From assembly GCF_900188155.1 (NCBI RefSeq), contig NZ_FZOG01000003.1, forward strand, positions 62,001 to 126,000: a stretch of DNA of 64,000 bases, given 5' to 3'. Each line of letters opens with the position of its first letter. Position 1 is the first letter of the stretch. Below, piece after piece: positions 55,106-63,678 of the stretch. Made by a program: the position numbers and the translations under genes. The stretch is from Pseudomonas segetis. Lineage in GTDB: Bacteria; Pseudomonadota; Gammaproteobacteria; Pseudomonadales; Pseudomonadaceae. The notes below the pieces were generated by a model that ran no database searches, was not told the DNA's origin, and worked only from the letters and a program-made list of their open reading frames with translations.

Positions 55106-56896
55106 TCACTCATCCAGGGCATGAATCGGCAAATTGATGCAGAACAGCGCGCCCTCACCCGGTTTCGATTCAAGGCTGATGTGGCCGCCATGAAGTTGCA
55201 CGATCTCTTTACACAGCGCCAACCCCAAGCCAACGCCCCCCTTGCGCTTGCCGACCTGCACAAAAGGCTCGAATATCCGTGACTGCTGGCTGAACAGCAC
55301 GCCATCGCCGTCATCCTGGACACAGATAATCAAAGTCTGCTGCTCAATCTGCACATTCAACAGGATCTCGCCGCCAGATGCGGTATGGCGCAATGCGTTG
55401 ACCATCAGGTTGTCGAGCACTCGGTCCATCTGTGCCCGGTCCAGCGGTACTTCAGGAAGGCCGTCTTCGGCTTCGCAGCGCAGGTTGATGCCTTTTTCAG
55501 CGGCTTCGCCAGCAAAGCGCTGCTCGGTTTGGTTAACCAGGTCGGCAAGGTTGCAAGGCGCAAGTTCGAGCTTTTGCACACCGCTTTGATAGCGAGAGAA
55601 ATTCAACAGGTCGGCGATCAAGTCAACCAACCGCTGCATCTGCTCGTCGACGGTTCGCGTCAGGTCTGCTTCGCGCGATTGCGGGTCGAATTTCAGGCGC
55701 TCCTGAAGCAAGGCAAACGCCATGTGCATGCCGGTTACCGGTGTGCGCAGCTCATGGGAGGCACGCAATACGAAATCACTGCGCACGCGTTCGAATACCC
55801 GTTGCTTGGTGACATCGCGCAGCACCATCACGGCGCCGAGAATACCGCCTTGCTCCTGGCTTACGGGGGTCAGGCTATAGCTCAGCAAGCGCTCTTCGCC
55901 ATGGGCGATTATCTGTAAGTCATCCAGCGCGGAGCGCAGCGTTTTACCTTGCAGAACACGCTGAATCTGTTCGTCGAGCCCCTGTTTTCCCAGGGCTTGA
56001 TCGAGACTCTCGCCAATATGCTCTTCGGTCCAGTCAAGCTGGCGACCCGCAACCGGATTGAAGTGCTCAAGCAAACCGCTGCGATCAAACATCAGCAAGC
56101 CATCATCGATACTGTCGAGTACGGCCTGCAAGCGCTGCTGCTCAGCCATCAAGGCGGCAACATTACTGTTCTTGAACTGACGCAAGGAATCGGCCATCAG
56201 GCCAAAGCGGCGGCTCAACGCAGCCAGCTCGGCAACCGGAGACTGGGGCAGGGAAATCTGCAGATCACCCTGGCCAATCTGGTCCGCGGCGCTGGCCAGT
56301 GACTCAATGGGCTGGGCAACCCGCCTGGCAATGCTGTGCGCGGTAATAAAGCCGATCACCAGCAATGCCAGCCCAATCAACCCAAGCAAGGCGGTGACTA
56401 CAGTGGCGCGCTCCCTTGAGTCTTGCTGTGCGCTTTGTACCTCGGCAACGTAGCGCAGCTGCACCGCGTTGATGTGGTCGCGAAGGCTTTGCAGGGCGCG
56501 GGTAAACTTATCGTTGTGCAGCAGGTTGCGACGCACATTGGCCGGCGAATCGAGCATCTCGCCAAACAACGCATAGGCACGGGCAATTTCAGTGATCGCC
56601 TGGCGATCTTGTTCATCCATGCTGTTGCGCCTGGCCTTGGCCAGCCAACTGCGAAAACGAATATCCGATTCCTTGATCGCCAGGGGGTCAAGCTCGTCTT
56701 CCAGCAGCAAGATCACCTGCGTGCCCATCTCCTGGCGAAAGCCGATGGTCGCATCAATAATGTCGAGGTTGCGATTCATCGCCTGGTTTTGGACCCGGGT
56801 GATCTGCCAGACGCTGACCATCCCCAGAATCAAGCCGATCAACGCCACTGTCAGCAGCGCACTACCACTGACGAACAACCGCGTGCGCAGTTTCAT
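55106..56896 (-). CDS. kinB: Sensor histidine kinase KinB
   Basis: A 596-aa inner-membrane kinase. Two helices (about 8-30 and 166-188) flank a periplasmic sensor of about 135 residues; then HAMP (RRVAQPIESLASAADQIGQGDLQ), a PAS domain (VLDSIDDGLLMFDRSGLLEHFNPVAGRQL), HisKA with H381 (RASHELRTPVTG) and a HATPase. It matches P. aeruginosa KinB, the partner of AlgB that limits alginate and affects virulence traits. Its ATG overlaps the algB stop by four bases. Confidence 0.93.
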   Translation of the reverse strand: MKLRTRLFVSGSALLTVALIGLILGMVSVWQITRVQNQAMNRNLDIIDATIGFRQEMGTQVILLLEDELDPLAIKESDIRFRSWLAKARRNSMDEQDRQAITEIARAYALFGEMLDSPANVRRNLLHNDKFTRALQSLRDHINAVQLRYVAEVQSAQQDSRERATVVTALLGLIGLALLVIGFITAHSIARRVAQPIESLASAADQIGQGDLQISLPQSPVAELAALSRRFGLMADSLRQFKNSNVAALMAEQQRLQAVLDSIDDGLLMFDRSGLLEHFNPVAGRQLDWTEEHIGESLDQALGKQGLDEQIQRVLQGKTLRSALDDLQIIAHGEERLLSYSLTPVSQEQGGILGAVMVLRDVTKQRVFERVRSDFVLRASHELRTPVTGMHMAFALLQERLKFDPQSREADLTRTVDEQMQRLVDLIADLLNFSRYQSGVQKLELAPCNLADLVNQTEQRFAGEAAEKGINLRCEAEDGLPEVPLDRAQMDRVLDNLMVNALRHTASGGEILLNVQIEQQTLIICVQDDGDGVLFSQQSRIFEPFVQVGKRKGGVGLGLALCKEIVQLHGGHISLESKPGEGALFCINLPIHALDE

Positions 56897-58239
56897 AAAT
56901 CGTACTGTTTGCGTTTGCGATACAAGGTTGAAGCATCAATACCCAGAGACTTCGCGGCCTGATCAAGGGTTTCGCTGCTGGCCATCACCGCCGCGATATG
57001 ACTTTTTTCCAGCTCCTCGAGGCTCATGGCGCCACCGACACGCGGCACCTGGCTATTGGTGCTTTCGGTCAAACCAAGGTGAATCACCTGGACCCGCTCC
57101 TCCTGGCAAATAATGCTCGCGCGCTCAATCACGTTGCGCAACTCGCGAATGTTGCCGGGCCAAGGATAGTTGGCCAGCACCGCTAGTGCCTCATCACTGA
57201 AACCACGGGCGGGGCGAGCGTACTCGTTGACGAAGCGAGCCAGAAAGCGGTCGGCCAGGGTCAGCACATCTTCGGTACGCTCGCGCAGGGCGGGCAGTTT
57301 CAAGGTGATGACGTTGAGGCGGTAGAGCAAGTCTTCACGGAAGCGGCCTTCACGGACCATTTCGTCAAGATCAAGGTTGGTGGCCGCGACAATCCGCACA
57401 TCAGCCTGGCGCGTCACCGGGTCACCTACACGCTCGTATTCCTTGTCCTGGATAAAGCGCAAGAGTTTAGGTTGCAGGCTCAGTGGGAAGTCGCCGATCT
57501 CGTCGAGAAACAAGGTACCGCCATCAGCCTGGCTGACCCGGCCCAGGGTGCTCTCGCTGGCGCCGGTAAACGCCCCTTTGGTGTGGCCAAAGAGTTCGCT
57601 CTCCATCAGTTCCGCGGTCAGTGACGGGCAGTTGATCGTCACCGAGTTCTTTTTAGCCCGCCGGCTCCAGCTGTGAATAGCCCGCGCCAACTCACCTTTA
57701 CCGGTGCCCGACTCGCCCAGAATCAGGATGTTGGCATCGGTTACAGCGACCTGGCGCGCGGTTTCCAACACAGCCATCATCGAAGGGCTGCTGGAGTCGA
57801 TATCGTTTTTACGCTGGCGCACCTGGCCCTCAAGAGTTTCAAGGCGTGCCGCCATTTGCCGGGCTTCCAGCTGTTTAGCCGCAGCGACACGCAACTGCTC
57901 GGGGCTGCAAGGCTTGACCAGGTAATCCGCAGCGCCGGCCTGCATCGAGTCCACGGCGGTATCAATCGCCGAGTGCGCGGTGACTATCACCACTCGCATC
58001 CATGGCGCCTGTATACGCATCATGGCCAGCACATCCAGGCCATTGTCGTCACCCAGGCGCAGGTCGAGAAAACACACATCGAACACTTGCCTTTGCAACA
58101 AGGCCTCGGCCTGTGCAGCGCTGTTGGCTGTGGCCACGTTATAGCCTTCATCCTCGAGGCAATAACGGAAGGTACGCAGGATTGCAGACTCATCATCAAC
58201 TAGCAAAATACGACCGCTTTTCGGTTCTACTGCGTCCAT
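56893..58239 (-). CDS. algB: NtrC-family response regulator AlgB
   Basis: A 448-aa enhancer-binding activator. The receiver's phospho-acceptor is D59 (CFLDLRLGDDNG), K109 is in YLVKP. The AAA+ domain has Walker A GESGTGKG (175-182) and an intact GAFTGA loop (222-227), so it can contact sigma-54, and the C-terminus has a Fis-type HTH (LDQAAKSLGIDASTLYRKRKQY). In P. aeruginosa it activates alginate synthesis and is dephosphorylated by KinB. It is first in algB-kinB and divergent from the BON-domain gene across 227 bases that hold a sigma-54 site and twin dyads. Confidence 0.95.
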   Translation of the reverse strand: MDAVEPKSGRILLVDDESAILRTFRYCLEDEGYNVATANSAAQAEALLQRQVFDVCFLDLRLGDDNGLDVLAMMRIQAPWMRVVIVTAHSAIDTAVDSMQAGAADYLVKPCSPEQLRVAAAKQLEARQMAARLETLEGQVRQRKNDIDSSSPSMMAVLETARQVAVTDANILILGESGTGKGELARAIHSWSRRAKKNSVTINCPSLTAELMESELFGHTKGAFTGASESTLGRVSQADGGTLFLDEIGDFPLSLQPKLLRFIQDKEYERVGDPVTRQADVRIVAATNLDLDEMVREGRFREDLLYRLNVITLKLPALRERTEDVLTLADRFLARFVNEYARPARGFSDEALAVLANYPWPGNIRELRNVIERASIICQEERVQVIHLGLTESTNSQVPRVGGAMSLEELEKSHIAAVMASSETLDQAAKSLGIDASTLYRKRKQYDL

Positions 58240-58286
58240 TTAAGGCTCCGATCCAATGTGTGCATAAGTTAGTCAACGGGAAATCA

Positions 58287-58328
58287 TGCAAGTTGCACGA
58301 CCAGTATGACTGTATCTTGCAGGCTGCA
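58287..58328 (+). promoter_or_regulatory. Twin TGCA-N3-TGCA dyads (candidate enhancer, set 2)
   Basis: TGCAAGTTGCA (58287-58297) and TGCAGGCTGCA (58318-58328) are exact dyads with starts 31 bases apart, the same spacing as at 54291. The proximal copy ends 68 bases before the -24 GG at 58397. The sites also lie 48-90 bases before the algB start on the other strand, so algB autoregulation is possible. Confidence 0.72.
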
Positions 58329-58395
58329 TGCTGGCATCCTGTCTTCTTATAATCTAACTAACTGTTTTATAAAGAAAAAATATTTATCAAAAACC

Positions 58396-58411
58396 TGGCA
58401 TAAGGCTTGCG
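58396..58411 (+). promoter_or_regulatory. Sigma-54 promoter (set 2)
   Basis: TGGCATAAGGCTTGCG has GG (58397-58398) and GC (58409-58410) ten bases apart, fitting TGGCACG-N4-TTGC with small deviations. It is preceded by an A/T-rich TATTTATC segment also found before the set-1 promoter. The BON gene starts about 55 bases downstream. Confidence 0.8.
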
Positions 58412-58466
58412 ATAACACTTCCATGAACCGCTTGACGCGGATTGCTTGAACCGCATGGAGGTACAG

Positions 58467-59303
58467 ATGCACAGGTTGAAGACTTTAGTACTGGCAACGG
58501 CTTCGGTTGGCATATTTGCCCTGACCCCATTGGCTGCCAGTGCCGCAGAAACAGATGTGAGCCAGCAGTTGAGCGAAGCACGTCAGGAAGGCTCGATCTG
58601 GACCGCAATGGCGCTCAACCGCCACCTCAACCCATTCAAAATCGACAACGATGTTGAAAACGGCACGGCAACCCTGACCGGCACCGTTGAAAGCAGCGTG
58701 GAGCGTGATCTGGCCGAGCAGGTTGCACTGAGTATCGAAGGCATCAACAAGGTTGATAACCAGCTCAAGATCGACAGCGAGGTAAAGGCTGGTGGCAAGG
58801 ACTCACAAGCCTTGGCCAGTCGCCTGGACGATGCAGGCATCACCGCCACGGTGAAATCCAAGTTGCTCTGGAACACCAACACCGAAGGCCTGGATATCAG
58901 CGTCAAGACCGAAGAAGGCGCTGTCACGCTCACCGGTAATGCACAGACCCCTGCTGCCAAGGAGCTGGCTGGACGCCTGGCAGCCAACACCGAAGGGGTG
59001 CGCGAGGTGTTCAACCACTTGAGCATCAGCCAGGCCGACAGCACGGCAACTCAAGCGCAAAACGCCGCTAACGATGCCAGCGCCGCCATCAGCGATGCTT
59101 GGATTACCAGCAAGGTCAAGTCGAGCTTTGTCTACACCCGCAACCTTGATGCGTTTGCGATCCAGGTCGAGACCAATGATGGCTTCGTCAAATTGAGTGG
59201 CACCGTATTAAGCAGCGCAGCCAAGAGCCTTGCGGTTGAAACCGCTCGCGACATTCGTGGCGTACGCGGCGTTGATGCCGACGCCCTGCGCATCGAAAGC
59301 TGA
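58467..59303 (+). CDS. Periplasmic triple-BON-domain protein (OsmY-like)
   Basis: A 278-aa secreted protein with a signal peptide of about 25 residues (ends ASA before AETD). Three BON domains follow, roughly 40-105, 120-190 and 210-278, each with the VTLTG/VKLSG strand and a GV-containing turn (ATLTGTVESSVERDLAEQVALSIEGI, VTLTGNAQTPAAKELAGRLAANTEGV, VKLSGTVLSSAAKSLAVETARDIRGV). BON proteins bind phospholipid membranes and are envelope-stress induced. GGAGG at 58457-58461 decides the ATG at 58467. A sigma-54 promoter lies upstream. Confidence 0.88.
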   Translation: MHRLKTLVLATASVGIFALTPLAASAAETDVSQQLSEARQEGSIWTAMALNRHLNPFKIDNDVENGTATLTGTVESSVERDLAEQVALSIEGINKVDNQLKIDSEVKAGGKDSQALASRLDDAGITATVKSKLLWNTNTEGLDISVKTEEGAVTLTGNAQTPAAKELAGRLAANTEGVREVFNHLSISQADSTATQAQNAANDASAAISDAWITSKVKSSFVYTRNLDAFAIQVETNDGFVKLSGTVLSSAAKSLAVETARDIRGVRGVDADALRIES

Positions 59304-59334
59304 TCCAGGCTTCAGCCCCGTTTGATTTTTAGGC

Positions 59335-59354
59335 GCTGGCCAACCCCGGCCAGC
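59335..59354 (+). terminator. Hairpin between BON and DUF2383 genes
   Basis: GCTGGCC (59335-59341) and GGCCAGC (59348-59354) form a 7-bp stem. There is no T-run and the next gene is 24 bases on, so it may only reduce read-through or protect the upstream message. Confidence 0.4.
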
Positions 59355-59377
59355 CGCTAAATGGAAGGAGATACACC

Positions 59378-59812
59378 ATGAGCAGTAAAACAGCACAACT
59401 GAACGAACTGATCGAAGTTACCCGTGACGGCAAGCGCTTTTACGACCACGCGATCACCGAAGTGAAAGATGTCCGTTTGCAGACCATGTTCCGTGATCTT
59501 TCAACCGTAAAAACGCAAATCATCGAGGCGCTGGCAGTCAAAGTCGCCGCCAACGATAAGACGCCCGCATCTGGCGGCACCATGATCGGCAAGATGCGTG
59601 AGGTGTACGCCGATGCGCGCGCCACGCTGTCGAGCGATGAAGAGGCAACCTACGTCTCCCAGCTCGAAGAAGCCGAAGACCGCATCCTGCATGCCTTCGA
59701 GGATGCCCTGGAAGATGCGGAGCCAGATGTAAAAGCTTTGCTGGCTGTAGAGATGCCAAAAGTACGTGCATGCCATGACCGCATGCGCAATCTCAAGCAG
59801 TCCATGCAGTGA
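59378..59812 (+). CDS. PA2169-family four-helix-bundle protein (DUF2383)
   Basis: A 144-aa soluble four-helix bundle of the PA2169/DUF2383 family, with conserved LNELIEVTRDGKRFYDHAITEVKD, MFRDLSTVKTQIIEAL and ALLAVEMPKVRACHDRMRNLKQ. The first and fourth helices carry conserved acidic and His residues resembling ferritin-like bundles, though no metal role is known. AAGGAG precedes the ATG. It follows the BON gene by 74 bases and is likely co-transcribed with it. Confidence 0.85.
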   Translation: MSSKTAQLNELIEVTRDGKRFYDHAITEVKDVRLQTMFRDLSTVKTQIIEALAVKVAANDKTPASGGTMIGKMREVYADARATLSSDEEATYVSQLEEAEDRILHAFEDALEDAEPDVKALLAVEMPKVRACHDRMRNLKQSMQ

Positions 59813-59867
59813 GTGTAAGTGTGTGATGGGGGAGCAAGGACGCTCCGCTTTTAAGTCAGGCAGACCG

Positions 59868-59908
59868 TGCAAAATGCCTGAGACAAAAGGCAAACCATGC
59901 AGGATGCA
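59868..59908 (+). promoter_or_regulatory. Twin TGCA-N3-TGCA dyads (candidate enhancer, set 3)
   Basis: TGCAAAATGCC (59868-59878, one mismatch) and TGCAGGATGCA (59898-59908, exact) have starts 30 bases apart. The proximal copy ends 66 bases before the -24 GG at 59975, equal to set 1. Confidence 0.65.
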
Positions 59909-59973
59909 CGTTTCAAGCTATACCTTTTATTTTTAAGTCATTGTTTTTGTTGGATTTTATTTTTCATTAAGAC

Positions 59974-59990
59974 TGGCACACGCCGTGCAA
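59974..59990 (+). promoter_or_regulatory. Sigma-54 promoter (set 3)
   Basis: TGGCACACGCCGTGCAA has GG (59975-59976) and GC (59987-59988) exactly ten bases apart, close to TGGCACG-N4-TTGCA. The DUF1328 gene starts 60 bases downstream. Confidence 0.8.
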
Positions 59991-60050
59991 TGTCTTAAGC
60001 CAGGAACAACTGATGCACCGCTACACCCATTAAAACCAAGGAGAAACGCC

Positions 60051-60215
60051 ATGTTAAGCTGGGCTATTACATTTCTGATCATCGCCATTGTCGCTGCAGT
60101 GTTGGGCTTCGGTGGTATCGCAGGCACCGCAACAGGTATCGCCAAGATCCTATTCCTGGTGTTCCTGGTATTGTTCGTAGTGTCCTTCATCATGGGCCGT
60201 CGTCCACGGGGCTGA
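60051..60215 (+). CDS. DUF1328 small membrane protein (YtjA family)
   Basis: A 54-aa inner-membrane protein with two helices joined by a glycine-rich turn ([20 protein letters not shown]) and a basic C-terminus (GRRPRG), the hallmark of DUF1328/YtjA. AAGGAG sits eight bases before the ATG. The function is unknown; the family is often stress-linked. It is expressed from the set-3 sigma-54 promoter and followed 48 bases later by the Ivy-family gene. Confidence 0.9.
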   Translation: MLSWAITFLIIAIVAAVLGFGGIAGTATGIAKILFLVFLVLFVVSFIMGRRPRG

Positions 60216-60263
60216 CCTTCAGGGTCAGGCACCGAGGATAAACACATGCATAAAGGAGCCACT

Positions 60264-60725
60264 ATGAACCTTCTCAAGACGCTCACTGCCGCCTTGATGT
60301 TTGGCGGCAGTGCAGCGGCCTTGGCCGCTGATACTGACACCGAGTTTCACCTCAACGAGTTGCTCAAGACTGATCCGCAATATCAGGAAACCTGGCAGGA
60401 CCTGGTTGAAGACCAGGAGCGTTTGCCCGAGTGGATCATGAACCTCGACGGTGTAGCGCCGCCGATGAAAGCGCTTGAAGAAGATGGTGACAAGTTCCTG
60501 GTTGGCGAAATATGTGAAGCACAAAACTGCTTCAACCAACGCCTCTATGTCGCCTTCAGCTGGGACAAGGACAGCGCCTATGCGCTCTACGTGCAGCTTC
60601 CAGAGGCACTGCCCCAGGGCAAAGCGCCGAGCAAATACGCCACCCAGCAATGGCTTGGCGAACCAGACGAAGGGATCAAGGAGATGCTGCAAGAGCAACT
60701 CAAGAAAGATCCAAACTGGTACTGA
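60264..60725 (+). CDS. ivy: Ivy-family periplasmic protein (lysozyme inhibitor relative)
   Basis: A 153-aa secreted protein: signal peptide about 1-21 (ends ALA before ADTD), then an Ivy fold with LPEWIMN and a cysteine-bounded loop C84-EAQN-C89. The classical Ivy loop is CKPHDC, whose histidine enters the lysozyme active site; here Gln takes its place, so classical inhibition may be weak or absent. P. aeruginosa has a second, divergent Ivy (PA5481) at the comparable place beside algB. AAAGGAGC precedes the ATG at 60264. Probably one operon with the DUF1328 gene. Confidence 0.8.
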   Translation: MNLLKTLTAALMFGGSAAALAADTDTEFHLNELLKTDPQYQETWQDLVEDQERLPEWIMNLDGVAPPMKALEEDGDKFLVGEICEAQNCFNQRLYVAFSWDKDSAYALYVQLPEALPQGKAPSKYATQQWLGEPDEGIKEMLQEQLKKDPNWY

Positions 60726-60740
60726 ATCCGCACACCTGTT

Positions 60741-60778
60741 GCAGGCCAAGGCGCTGGTCACAGCGCCAGCAGGCCTGC
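60741..60778 (+). terminator. Bipartite hairpin after the Ivy-family gene
   Basis: GCAGGCC (60741-60747) pairs with GGCCTGC (60772-60778), and the inner GGCGCTG (60750-60756) with CAGCGCC (60761-60767). This is a long stable stem with small bulges; no T-run follows. Confidence 0.5.
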
Positions 60779-60876
60779 GGTAAATCCCAGCCTCACATCC
60801 CCGCACCTGTGCACATGCTGACCCGGTCGTCCCAAAGGCGCGCTATCATTCGCGCACTGAACAAGGGAGACCAAGC

Positions 60877-62106
60877 ATGCTCAATGGCCTGTGGCTAAGT
60901 TTTTTTATCGTGGCTGCTGTCGCTGGTTTGTCGCGCTGGCTGATTGGTGACGACCCGGCGGTATTCGCGGCGATGGTCGAAAGCCTGTTTGCAATGGCCA
61001 AGCTGTCGGTCGAAGTGATGATCGTGCTGTTCGGCACCCTGACCCTGTGGCTGGGCATGTTGCGCATCGCTGAAAAAGCCGGGCTGGTCGACGCCCTGGC
61101 ACGCATGCTCGGGCCACTGTTTGCTCGGCTGATGCCAGAAGTGCCCCGCGGCCACCCTGCCCTGGGCCTTATCACCATGAACTTCGCCGCCAACGGCCTG
61201 GGCCTGGATAATGCCGCGACACCAATCGGCCTCAAGGCCATGCGTGCGTTGCAAGAGCTCAACCCAAGCAAGACCGTGGCCAGCAACGCGCAGATCCTGT
61301 TCCTGGTACTCAATGCATCCTCGTTGACCTTGCTGCCGGTCACTATCTTTGTCTATCGCGCCCAGCAAGGCGCCCCCGATCCCACCTTGGTTTTCCTGCC
61401 CATTCTGCTGGCCACCAGCGCCTCAAGCCTGGTCGGCCTGCTTTCGGTTGCAGTGATGCAACGCTTGCGGGTCTGGGACCCGGTGGTGCTGGCTTATCTA
61501 TTGCCAGCAGCCCTGTTGCTCGGTGCATTCATGGCGATGCTTGGCGGCATGACGGCGACCGCGCTGGCGGCATTATCATCACTGGTCGGTAACCTCACCC
61601 TGTTTGGCGTGGTCCTGCTGTTTTTGCTGTTGGGCGCCTACAAGAAAGTGGCGGTGTACGAAGAGTTTGTCGAAGGCGCCAAGGAAGGCTTCGATGTCGC
61701 CAAGAGCCTGCTGCCGTATCTGGTGGCGATGCTATGTGCAGTCGGCGTGTTGCGCGCCTCCGGGGCCTTGGACATGGGCCTTGACGGCATCCGCTGGCTA
61801 TTGACTTATGCAGGCTGGGACACGCGTTTTGTCGAGGCACTACCCACGGCGATGGTCAAACCCTTTTCCGGCAGCGCAGCGCGGGCAATGCTGATTGAAA
61901 CCATGCAAAGCCAGGGTGTCGACAGCTTCCCTGCCCTGGTTGCCGCGACCATTCAGGGCAGCACCGAGACGACCTTCTACGTGGTGGCTGTATACTTCGG
62001 CGCAGTGGGTATCCAACGGGTGCGCCATGCCATTGGCTGTGCCTTGCTGGCCGAGTTCGCCGGTGTCGTCGCCGCTATAAGCGTGTGCTATTGGTTCTTT
62101 GGTTGA
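60877..62106 (+). CDS. Nucleoside-recognition (Gate) domain membrane protein
   Basis: A 409-aa inner-membrane protein with about ten to eleven helices. It corresponds to a fusion of the SpmA- and SpmB-like Gate (nucleoside recognition) domains: NFAANGLGLDNAATPIGLKAM in the first half and KPFSGSAARAMLIETM with GSTETTFYVVAVYFGAVG in the second are the paired conserved loops. Transport is likely but the substrate is unknown; the name spore maturation protein is historical. The start at 60877 follows AAGGGAGACCAAGC. Confidence 0.88.
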   Translation: MLNGLWLSFFIVAAVAGLSRWLIGDDPAVFAAMVESLFAMAKLSVEVMIVLFGTLTLWLGMLRIAEKAGLVDALARMLGPLFARLMPEVPRGHPALGLITMNFAANGLGLDNAATPIGLKAMRALQELNPSKTVASNAQILFLVLNASSLTLLPVTIFVYRAQQGAPDPTLVFLPILLATSASSLVGLLSVAVMQRLRVWDPVVLAYLLPAALLLGAFMAMLGGMTATALAALSSLVGNLTLFGVVLLFLLLGAYKKVAVYEEFVEGAKEGFDVAKSLLPYLVAMLCAVGVLRASGALDMGLDGIRWLLTYAGWDTRFVEALPTAMVKPFSGSAARAMLIETMQSQGVDSFPALVAATIQGSTETTFYVVAVYFGAVGIQRVRHAIGCALLAEFAGVVAAISVCYWFFG

Positions 62107-62122
62107 TCATCTGGAGTCGAAA

Positions 62123-62491
62123 ATGAAGATGCAGCAGGCGATACCCATTTTGCGCAGCTTTGACGAAGTCAAAGCCAAGGCTTTTTACCTCGACTTTCTG
62201 GGCTTCAAGCTCGATTTCGAACACCGCTTCAGCGAGGATCTGCCGCTGTATATGCAGGTGTCGAAAGATGGTTGCCTGCTGCATATTTCCGAGCATCATG
62301 GCGACTGCTGCCCGGGCGCGGCACTTCGTATCGAGACGTCGGAGCTGGATGCCTACCAGCAACAACTGCTGGCGAAAAACTATGCCAATGCCCGCCCTGG
62401 CATCGAGACCATGCCTTGGGGCTCGCGGGACATGACCATTCACGACCCGTTCGGCAACAGGTTGGTATTTACCGAATCTGAACCTGCATAA
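62123..62491 (+). CDS. Glyoxalase/bleomycin-resistance-fold protein
   Basis: A 122-aa VOC-fold protein. Segments PILRSFDEVKAKAFYLDFLGFKLDFEHRF and MTIHDPFGNRLVFTE are typical of the bleomycin-resistance-like subgroup, which binds rather than modifies ligands. The usual metal His/Glu set is not clearly complete. The ATG at 62123 follows TGGAGTCGAAA; the gap to the upstream transporter is 16 bases, so they are co-transcribed. Confidence 0.83.
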   Translation: MKMQQAIPILRSFDEVKAKAFYLDFLGFKLDFEHRFSEDLPLYMQVSKDGCLLHISEHHGDCCPGAALRIETSELDAYQQQLLAKNYANARPGIETMPWGSRDMTIHDPFGNRLVFTESEPA

Positions 62492-62492
62492 C

Positions 62493-63506
62493 TCAAGGCG
62501 TGACCTCAAAGCGCAGCACGCCAATCATCTGTCCGGCCTCGGTCAGTACCTGGATCTGCCATTTGCCAGTAGGGTCTTTCGGGAAATTCTGCTTGTGTGT
62601 CCAGGCCCGATAGCCCTTTTCTCGACCACCATGAATATCCAGCGCAATGCGCTCGACTTCACCACCATTGTGTCGCCAGGCGTGATAAATCCGCTCATTG
62701 AGGCCTCGCGGCGCATTGATTGCGGTGTAGGCGAACAAACCCTGGCTTTGCAACTGGGCAACGCTCAGCTGGGACAAACTCTTGCCTGGAGCGCGCTGCT
62801 GGTTATCAAACTGAGTCGTGACCGCCACTTCATTAAGCCACAAGGTGGCTGGTGGCACCCAAACCCGGGCCAACCAACCAGCCCCAGCCAACAGCAGCGT
62901 TGCACCTATAAGCAACAAGCCGCGCCACCAGCGCTGGAAAGTGATGATACCCATCATGCTCGGCAAAGACAGCACGGCCGCAATCGCCAGCGACAGCTCG
63001 TAGCTTTCCTCGGTGGTCAGCTTGAACACAATGGGCAGCGCCGTCAGCAGCAATGCGAATAGGGTCATGGTGTGATAAATCAGGTACAGCCAGCGCCGCC
63101 CAGCCAGCCACTTGTAATACAGCGGGTCAATGATAGACACCAGTGCCGCAAGGGTCAGCAAGCCGCTAAATAACATCTGGCCGCTGTTCCAGGTCGTTGT
63201 GATCCAGAAGAATGGCAGCACGAAGAACAGGCTTTCCTGGTGAATCATCTGGGTCGCATAGCGCAGCAATGGCTGCGGGACAACAAAGCCAAACCATTTG
63301 GCAATCTGCTCGCGCAAAAGGTTTTCCAGCACCAGCCACAACCAGCTGATCAGCATGACCAGCGCCAGAACTTGAGCCAGCTCAGCCTGACGCTTGACTA
63401 AAAAGAAGCTGGCCACCCCTGAACAGAAGCCAAAAAGCGCGATGATGCCGGGATGGCGCTGGGCCAAGGCGATGAGTGGGGTGAGGCGATTGGTCCAGGC
63501 TAGCAT
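62493..63506 (-). CDS. DUF5924/DUF2914 membrane protein
   Basis: A 337-aa inner-membrane protein with seven to eight helices in the first ~230 residues (DUF5924-like). A periplasmic C-terminal domain of about 105 residues follows, resembling DUF2914 (IYHAWRHNGGEVERIALDIHGGREKGYRAWTHKQNFPKDPTGKWQIQVLTEAGQMIGVLRFEV). No function is known. It is convergent with the glyoxalase gene (stops one base apart), and 172 bases separate its start from the next gene on the same strand. Confidence 0.8.
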   Translation of the reverse strand: MLAWTNRLTPLIALAQRHPGIIALFGFCSGVASFFLVKRQAELAQVLALVMLISWLWLVLENLLREQIAKWFGFVVPQPLLRYATQMIHQESLFFVLPFFWITTTWNSGQMLFSGLLTLAALVSIIDPLYYKWLAGRRWLYLIYHTMTLFALLLTALPIVFKLTTEESYELSLAIAAVLSLPSMMGIITFQRWWRGLLLIGATLLLAGAGWLARVWVPPATLWLNEVAVTTQFDNQQRAPGKSLSQLSVAQLQSQGLFAYTAINAPRGLNERIYHAWRHNGGEVERIALDIHGGREKGYRAWTHKQNFPKDPTGKWQIQVLTEAGQMIGVLRFEVTP

Positions 63507-63678
63507 TGGAGGATCACATAGGCAGAAATCGTGAGGCCATTGGCCGCCTCAAAGATGCCTGACTCCATTCAGACGTTGATTGGCCGCGCAGGATACTGAG
63601 CTGCATGCCACTTGCATAGCGCTCGCAATCCCTGTTGCTGCGTTAATCAGTTTGGCTGATCAATTGCAATGTGCCAGC

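Noticed and set aside
58287..58328. Sigma-54 promoter on the minus strand for algB
   Set aside because: The only minus-strand GC/CC pair in the gap is spaced 11 bases apart; no acceptable element was found, though algB may still be affected by the dyads.
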